From: Hymenobacter perfusus
GTDB taxonomy: Bacteria; Bacteroidota; Bacteroidia; Cytophagales; Hymenobacteraceae
Reading direction: 5' to 3'
Assembly (NCBI RefSeq): GCF_003944765.1
Contig: NZ_RWIU01000010.1
Span: 60,447-124,446, forward strand
Length of the DNA stretch: 64,000 bases
Shown: positions 61,623 to 64,000 of the stretch, piece after piece
Position numbering within the stretch: the stretch's first letter is position 1
Layout of the letters: the number at the start of each line of letters is the position of its first letter
Position numbers and translations under genes: made by a program
Notes under the pieces: model-generated
What the model saw: the letters and a program-made list of their open reading frames with translations, nothing else
Told to the model about the DNA's origin: nothing
Databases searched by the model: none

Positions 61623-62273
61623 TTGCTACCATTTCTACTTACGCGACACAGCGTTGTCCGCAAGCGGAGCTTTGCGCGCCACCTCGACCTGTTCCTTACC
61701 ACGAGCTACCTGCGGAGCAGGGACGGGAGTATAGGGCACATTAGCCAGGACGAATACTGTCACTTTCAGCCGGCAGCAGAGGAAAGAGCCGCTTACTTAC
61801 GCTCCCACCAGGCCCGCAGCCTCAGCGAGCCGTTTGCTCACGGTCAAACTGTGCAGAGCCTGGACACCGCCATCCGGCAATGGCGAGCAAACAACCCGTC
61901 GCTGGAGGCAGAATTACGGGCAATTCACGACCAGCATCACTGTATCACCGCTGAAGAATTCAAGCAGTTAGTCAGCCCGCAAAACGGTGAGCTTGCCTGC
62001 GAGTATTGCGAACTCACGGAAAGCGATTTTCGCCAGCTAATTCAGCGAGGCTTGGTGCGGACCAAGCGGTTAAGCACCCGGGGCAGTAGCTTTGAGTTTG
62101 ACTGCCGGGATCCTGAGCAGGGCTATACCAAGAATAACGTGGCGCTTTGCTGCTACTGGTGCAACAACGCTAAAACCGACGAGTTTTCGGCTGGGGAATT
62201 CAAGCCCGTAGCCCTCGCGCTGGCTGCCGTATGGCGCCAGCGCCTGTCAAAGCAGAGCCCCGGGCCACAGTAA
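61623..62273 (+). CDS. HNH-type nuclease / zinc-binding protein
   Basis: 216 residues with a C-terminal domain that has CEYCELTESDF and, later, FDCRDPEQGYTKNNVALCCY with WCNNAKTDEF. These form two Cys pairs and the Asn-Asn-containing segment expected of an HNH nuclease, with the central His replaced by Asp in FDCRD. The N-terminal half is helical and unrecognised. The start is uncertain: TTG 61623 is the only early candidate and gives a plausible N-terminus. It lies 27 nt after the helicase-nuclease gene and may be its partner. Confidence 0.6.
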   Translation: MLPFLLTRHSVVRKRSFARHLDLFLTTSYLRSRDGSIGHISQDEYCHFQPAAEERAAYLRSHQARSLSEPFAHGQTVQSLDTAIRQWRANNPSLEAELRAIHDQHHCITAEEFKQLVSPQNGELACEYCELTESDFRQLIQRGLVRTKRLSTRGSSFEFDCRDPEQGYTKNNVALCCYWCNNAKTDEFSAGEFKPVALALAAVWRQRLSKQSPGPQ

Positions 62274-62306
62274 CCGCTAGAAACAGATTGTACGAGCACA
62301 ATCCTC

Positions 62307-62855
62307 TCAATCAGCGAAGTCCCATTCTACCAGCAGGAAGTTCCCGGGCTTCAGGCCGGCTTGGAGCCCAGCTTCTAACCAACGGTGCTGGGTAGAACGC
62401 ACCCGGTCCTGCTTGCGGCGCTTGAGCTCAGCAAACAGGAGGTCTGTTCCATTCCATCCGACAACATCCCAGCAGCCGGCGTAACTGCTTACGTTCGCCG
62501 CAGCTATGCGCTCCAAGCTATCAATGACCCAAGGCTCCATGATTGGATCGTGCTGCTGCATCCCCAACCGGTCATCTGCCCACGCCGTGAAATGGTTCGG
62601 TCTCATTGCCGGTGCCCCGTACGTTTCCACCCACCGGGCCTCCCAGCCGGATAGCCGCAGCAACTCGTAGACGCACAGCTCGGCGAATAGGGGCCGGCCA
62701 GCAAAGTCAATAAGTGCCTTGCCGCCAAACGTGTTTGTTACCTGCGCTCCAGCCCAGCGACGCAAGGTCAGCTCAGCTTTAGGAATTGCCAGCGGGCCGC
62801 TGGGCAAGGCGAAGCTCTCCTGAGATGTCGGCCGCAACAGGCTGGGATAGATCAT
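62307..62855 (-). CDS. PD-(D/E)XK-like (VRR-NUC-like) protein
   Basis: 182 residues. The C-terminal part reads CWDVVGWNGTDLLFAELKRR, followed by QDRVRSTQHRWLEAGLQAGL. It has the Asp, the E-x-K and the Q-x-x-W helix seen in VRR-NUC nucleases. The N-terminal 90 residues are unrecognised (YELLRLSGWEARWVETYGAP). It runs opposite to its neighbours, converging on the HNH gene with a 33-nt gap, and diverges from the 62901 gene across 45 nt. It could be a small nuclease or a sequence-specific DNA-binding factor. Confidence 0.6.
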   Translation of the reverse strand: MIYPSLLRPTSQESFALPSGPLAIPKAELTLRRWAGAQVTNTFGGKALIDFAGRPLFAELCVYELLRLSGWEARWVETYGAPAMRPNHFTAWADDRLGMQQHDPIMEPWVIDSLERIAAANVSSYAGCWDVVGWNGTDLLFAELKRRKQDRVRSTQHRWLEAGLQAGLKPGNFLLVEWDFAD

Positions 62856-62900
62856 AAGGACTTTGAACGATATTGAGTGGTTATTTTAAGCAAGTAACCC

Positions 62901-63581
62901 ATGCCAAAGTACTATGATCAGCGGGAGATCGAGTCGCTGCCCACCCGGGACCTGCTGCGTGACCTGCTGCGCTCCCCACTGGCCCTGTCCGGGCTGAAGG
63001 GGCAGGAGCAACCCTTCGAATCGCTGCTAGCCGCGTTACTCGCCTGGGAGAACCCGGATCAACCTCCTACCCTAGCAGTGCTGCAGCAGCGGGCCCACCT
63101 CAAGCCGGCCCGGTTCCGACCAACCCTGGAGTTGCTTTATCAGGCCTTCCTTGATGCTTTGGCGGCCGAGGAAACCGTCATCCGCTGCCCACAGGTCACG
63201 CACTGCTTCATCATCCCGGGCCAGCGCCAGAATCAGCTGGTCTGGTGCGAGCTGACTCGCGTCCCGTCGGTGGGCGAAAACGTTGAGCTTGACTTTCTCA
63301 GCGCTATTACGAGGCACGATTCCTACTTCGTGGAAAGCATTACCTCCGAATACCAGGAAGGTAAAACCACCGTGTACCTGCAGTTGGCGGCTGGCCGGTA
63401 TGATCCCTACTACCAGCTGCTGTTGGCACGGGCCCGCTTCGAGAACAAGCTGACTCATTCCCTTGAGCGGCAGCTGGATGATGAGCAGTTGCGAGCCTGG
63501 CTGCAGTCCGCCTACGGGGTTACCAAAGCGTCTGCGCCGGTTCCGGATTTACCTGTCCGCCGGTCACACAAGCATAGCTAA
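62901..63581 (+). CDS. Hypothetical 226-residue protein
   Basis: Starts at a good ATG 45 nt from the divergent nuclease-like gene. The sequence is largely helical in the first 110 residues (ESLPTRDLLRDLLRSPLALS, LLAALLAWENP), then beta-like (LVWCELTRVPSVGENVELDF, TTVYLQLAAGRYDPYY). No catalytic motif or membrane segment is visible and the family is unknown. A partner or regulator of the neighbouring nuclease genes is possible. Confidence 0.6.
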   Translation: MPKYYDQREIESLPTRDLLRDLLRSPLALSGLKGQEQPFESLLAALLAWENPDQPPTLAVLQQRAHLKPARFRPTLELLYQAFLDALAAEETVIRCPQVTHCFIIPGQRQNQLVWCELTRVPSVGENVELDFLSAITRHDSYFVESITSEYQEGKTTVYLQLAAGRYDPYYQLLLARARFENKLTHSLERQLDDEQLRAWLQSAYGVTKASAPVPDLPVRRSHKHS

Positions 63582-63629
63582 GTCTTCAACTGTTCCGCGT
63601 TATCTGTGAATCTGCCGCCACCTAGTTAA

Positions 63630-63833
63630 GAACGGGGGGCATCCAAGCAGGAGCCGCGGGTAGATGAGCTGCCGAGGCTGGTGGTCTCCGGCATTAGCTA
63701 TTATACCTATCGGGATTCGTAACAGTATGATGAGAAACACAATACTGATTACACGATGAAGAATTGGCGGCAGAATGCCGCTACCCGAGGGCATATCTAT
63801 CTGGTTGACTTCGCTGGCAACTACAAAGAGTAA
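63630..63833 (+). pseudogene. Decayed gene fragment with an internal TAA
   Basis: One frame reads protein-like on both sides of a TAA at 63720-63722: VVSGISYYTYRDS before it and QYDEKHNTDYTMKNWRQNAA, then RGHIYLVDFAGNYKE, after it, ending at a natural stop at 63831. No start is visible. The family is not recognised. The remainder of the gap between 63582 and 63891 holds nothing further. Confidence 0.35.
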
Positions 63834-63891
63834 AGCAGCCGGAGTTAACCTGTGGCTTGCTAATCATTCCACTCCTAGAGCAGATTTCAGG

Positions 63892-64000
63892 TTAGTGTAC
63901 ATGGTAGCCACAATGGTCAAACCAGTTTTTTGCGTCCTGTTCGGTTATCCAGTCGATGGCAGTTTGGATGACGCTTTCCAGCGCCTCTCGCGTGCGAGCC
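63892..64000 (-). CDS. IS630-type transposase, C-terminal end (continues beyond window)
   Basis: The minus strand is open from the window edge and ends at the TAA at 63892-63894. The last residues are ALESVIQTAIDWITEQDAKN followed by WFDHCGYHVH. The A-x-x-W-F-x-H-C-G-Y ending is the typical C-terminus of IS630/Tc1-mariner-group DDE transposases. An insertion sequence therefore borders the island on the right, and its terminal repeat should lie within about 100 nt left of 63892, in the gene-free strip. Confidence 0.75.
   Translation of the reverse strand, partial: ARTREALESVIQTAIDWITEQDAKNWFDHCGYHVH

Noticed and set aside
1..64000. CRISPR array or cas genes
   Set aside because: No regularly spaced repeat-spacer pattern and no Cas motif was seen; the only clustered direct repeats are the three near 20108-20190.

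Overview
This window is a dense defence-type accessory island, most likely from a Bacteroidota bacterium of the Hymenobacter/Cytophagales kind. That placement is an inference from moderately high GC coding sequence, isolated TAnnTTTG-like promoter boxes, a lipobox protein and the general protein flavour. No rRNA, tRNA or housekeeping marker is present to confirm it. No CRISPR array was seen.

Layout, left to right. (1) 1-8182, plus strand: the end of a Pif1/RecD-like helicase with a coiled-coil tail, coupled by a 4-nt overlap to a lower-GC cluster of glycosyltransferase, polysaccharide deacetylase, radical SAM protein, methyltransferase, Fe/2OG oxygenase and Gfo/Idh/MocA-type oxidoreductase. 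(2) 8304-10234: a GIY-YIG nuclease, a small protein and a uracil-DNA-glycosylase-like gene cut by an in-frame TAG. (3) 17923-10331, minus strand: a likely five-gene operon of a small protein, two DUF262 (GmrS-type) proteins, an agmatine-deiminase-like protein fused to a catalytically dead ADP-ribosylglycohydrolase domain, and an HNH nuclease. (4) 18143-22981: a tyrosine recombinase with an att-like inverted repeat and direct repeats, an amber-split neighbour gene, and a papain-like protease with a partner gene. (5) 22982-25145: a type II restriction-modification pair (C5 methylase and BsuBI/PstI-type nuclease).

(6) 35281-25448, minus strand: a Vsr / C5 methylase / GHKL ATPase / Z1 ATPase / DUF4420 nuclease / AIPR operon with three exact 8-nt gene overlaps and an attenuator-like leader between methylase and GHKL. 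(7) 35392-46100, plus strand, diverging from it: a DISARM-related operon with DrmA helicase and DrmB (DUF1998), preceded by a NERD-helicase and two unrecognised proteins, without the PLD nuclease DrmC and without its own methylase. (8) 46294-48661: a TPR/HExxH protein with a MazG-like pyrophosphohydrolase. (9) 51771-48974, minus strand: an envelope-type operon. (10) 52423-58191: an overlapping three-gene set of DUF2075 nuclease-helicase, UPF1-like helicase and a second DUF2075 nuclease-helicase, the best candidate here for an undescribed system. (11) 58632-63581: an SF2 helicase-nuclease, an HNH nuclease, a PD-(D/E)XK-like protein and an unknown gene, ending in gene relics and the C-terminus of an IS630-type transposase at the right edge.

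Several genes or relics carry in-frame nonsense codons (10016, 18620, 48917, 63720), which is typical of turnover in defence islands. All family calls rest on motif reading by eye, with no database search.
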